DNA of 64,000 nucleotides, taken from positions 1,279,390 to 1,343,389 of the forward strand of contig NW_006766887.1 of NCBI RefSeq assembly GCF_000275845.1. The letters run 5' to 3'. The stretch comes from Dichomitus squalens LYAD-421 SS1 (lineage: Eukaryota > Basidiomycota > Agaricomycetes > Polyporales > Polyporaceae). How positions within the stretch are numbered: position 1 is the first letter of the stretch; each line of letters opens with the position of its first letter. The position numbers were made by a program, and so were the translations under genes. A model generated the notes under the pieces. That model was given only the letters and a program-made list of their open reading frames with translations, was not told the origin of the DNA and searched no databases. Shown here piece by piece: positions 63,791 to 64,000 of this stretch.

Positions 63791-64000
63791 CTACTGGAAG
63801 TACGTGAGCAGCACCCACGCGAACCCAAGCGTGATCGCAAGGACGACGAGGAACCCGCCCGCGACGTACAGCAGCAGCGCGACGGTGCTCAGCTCCTCCT
63901 GCGCAGGCTTGCGGTCCTCCAGCAGCCCGTTCGCGCCCTTCCCGTTCGCGGCCGCCGCGCGCTCGCGGTACTCGAGCATGCGCTTCTCCTTCGCGAGCGC
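63791..64000 (-). CDS. C-terminal exon of a small membrane protein (partial)
   Basis: The frame is open from the window edge to the stop at 63793-63791. It reads KEKRMLEYRERAAAANG, a charged helical stretch, a short linker (LLEDRKPAQEELS), then one strong transmembrane helix (TVALLLYVAGGFLVVLAITL and on to FAWVLLTYFQ) at the very C-terminus. That is the layout of a tail-anchored or type II membrane protein. The ATG at 63979 is internal or a possible start; the frame continues open beyond it to the edge, so the gene is probably cut. Family not recognised. Confidence 0.6.
   Translation of the reverse strand, partial: ALAKEKRMLEYRERAAAANGKGANGLLEDRKPAQEELSTVALLLYVAGGFLVVLAITLGFAWVLLTYFQ

Overview
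This is a window of a nuclear fungal genome, most likely an agaricomycete basidiomycete (a mushroom or bracket fungus). The evidence is dense short introns of about 45-70 nt in nearly every gene, CT-rich upstream tracts, a MEF2/RLM1-type MADS factor, an intron-containing tRNA-Pro(AGG) and a single TOR kinase gene. No prokaryotic features are present. All gene models below were built by hand by joining open frames across GT-AG (and two GC-AG) introns and checking that codon phase is kept. They have not been compared with transcripts or databases.

Layout. 1.9-4.75 kb (-): MADS-box regulator of the RLM1/MEF2 class. 4.75-12.2 kb: gene-poor. 12.2-13.85 kb: a divergent pair of small single-pass membrane proteins that look like diverged paralogues. 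14.6-16.5 kb (+): an unrecognised multi-exon gene. 16.5-23.7 kb: gene-poor, with a 583-bp element bounded by 86-bp terminal inverted repeats and a long hairpin. 23.7-25.6 kb (+): FAD-dependent monooxygenase. 27.0-32.5 kb (-): two secreted class 3 lipases in direct tandem orientation with five identical internal exon lengths, and between them a frameshifted MYND zinc-finger fragment. 35.0-38.6 kb (-): vacuolar M28 membrane protease. 38.9-40.7 kb (-): NOP8-like RRM protein for ribosome assembly. 42.4-45.6 kb (+): a large gene ending in an AlkB-like motif and carrying an in-frame TGA. 46-48.3 kb: weak coding fragments. 49.0 kb (+): tRNA-Pro(AGG). 49.3-51.6 kb (-): SAF1-like F-box/RCC1 protein, divergent from 51.9-60.6 kb (+): TOR kinase (26 exons, 2348 aa). 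61.0-63.4 kb (+): RCC1-repeat protein fused to a PHD finger. 63.8-64.0 kb (-): 3' end of a small membrane protein cut by the window edge.

How the genes relate. The right third is a compact housekeeping block of growth control (TOR), an SCF adaptor (SAF1-like), a chromatin-type RCC1-PHD protein, ribosome assembly (NOP8-like) and vacuolar proteolysis. The centre and left are accessory, with secreted lipases, an aromatic-type monooxygenase, broken genes and a non-autonomous transposon-like element lying in long stretches where I see no intact gene.
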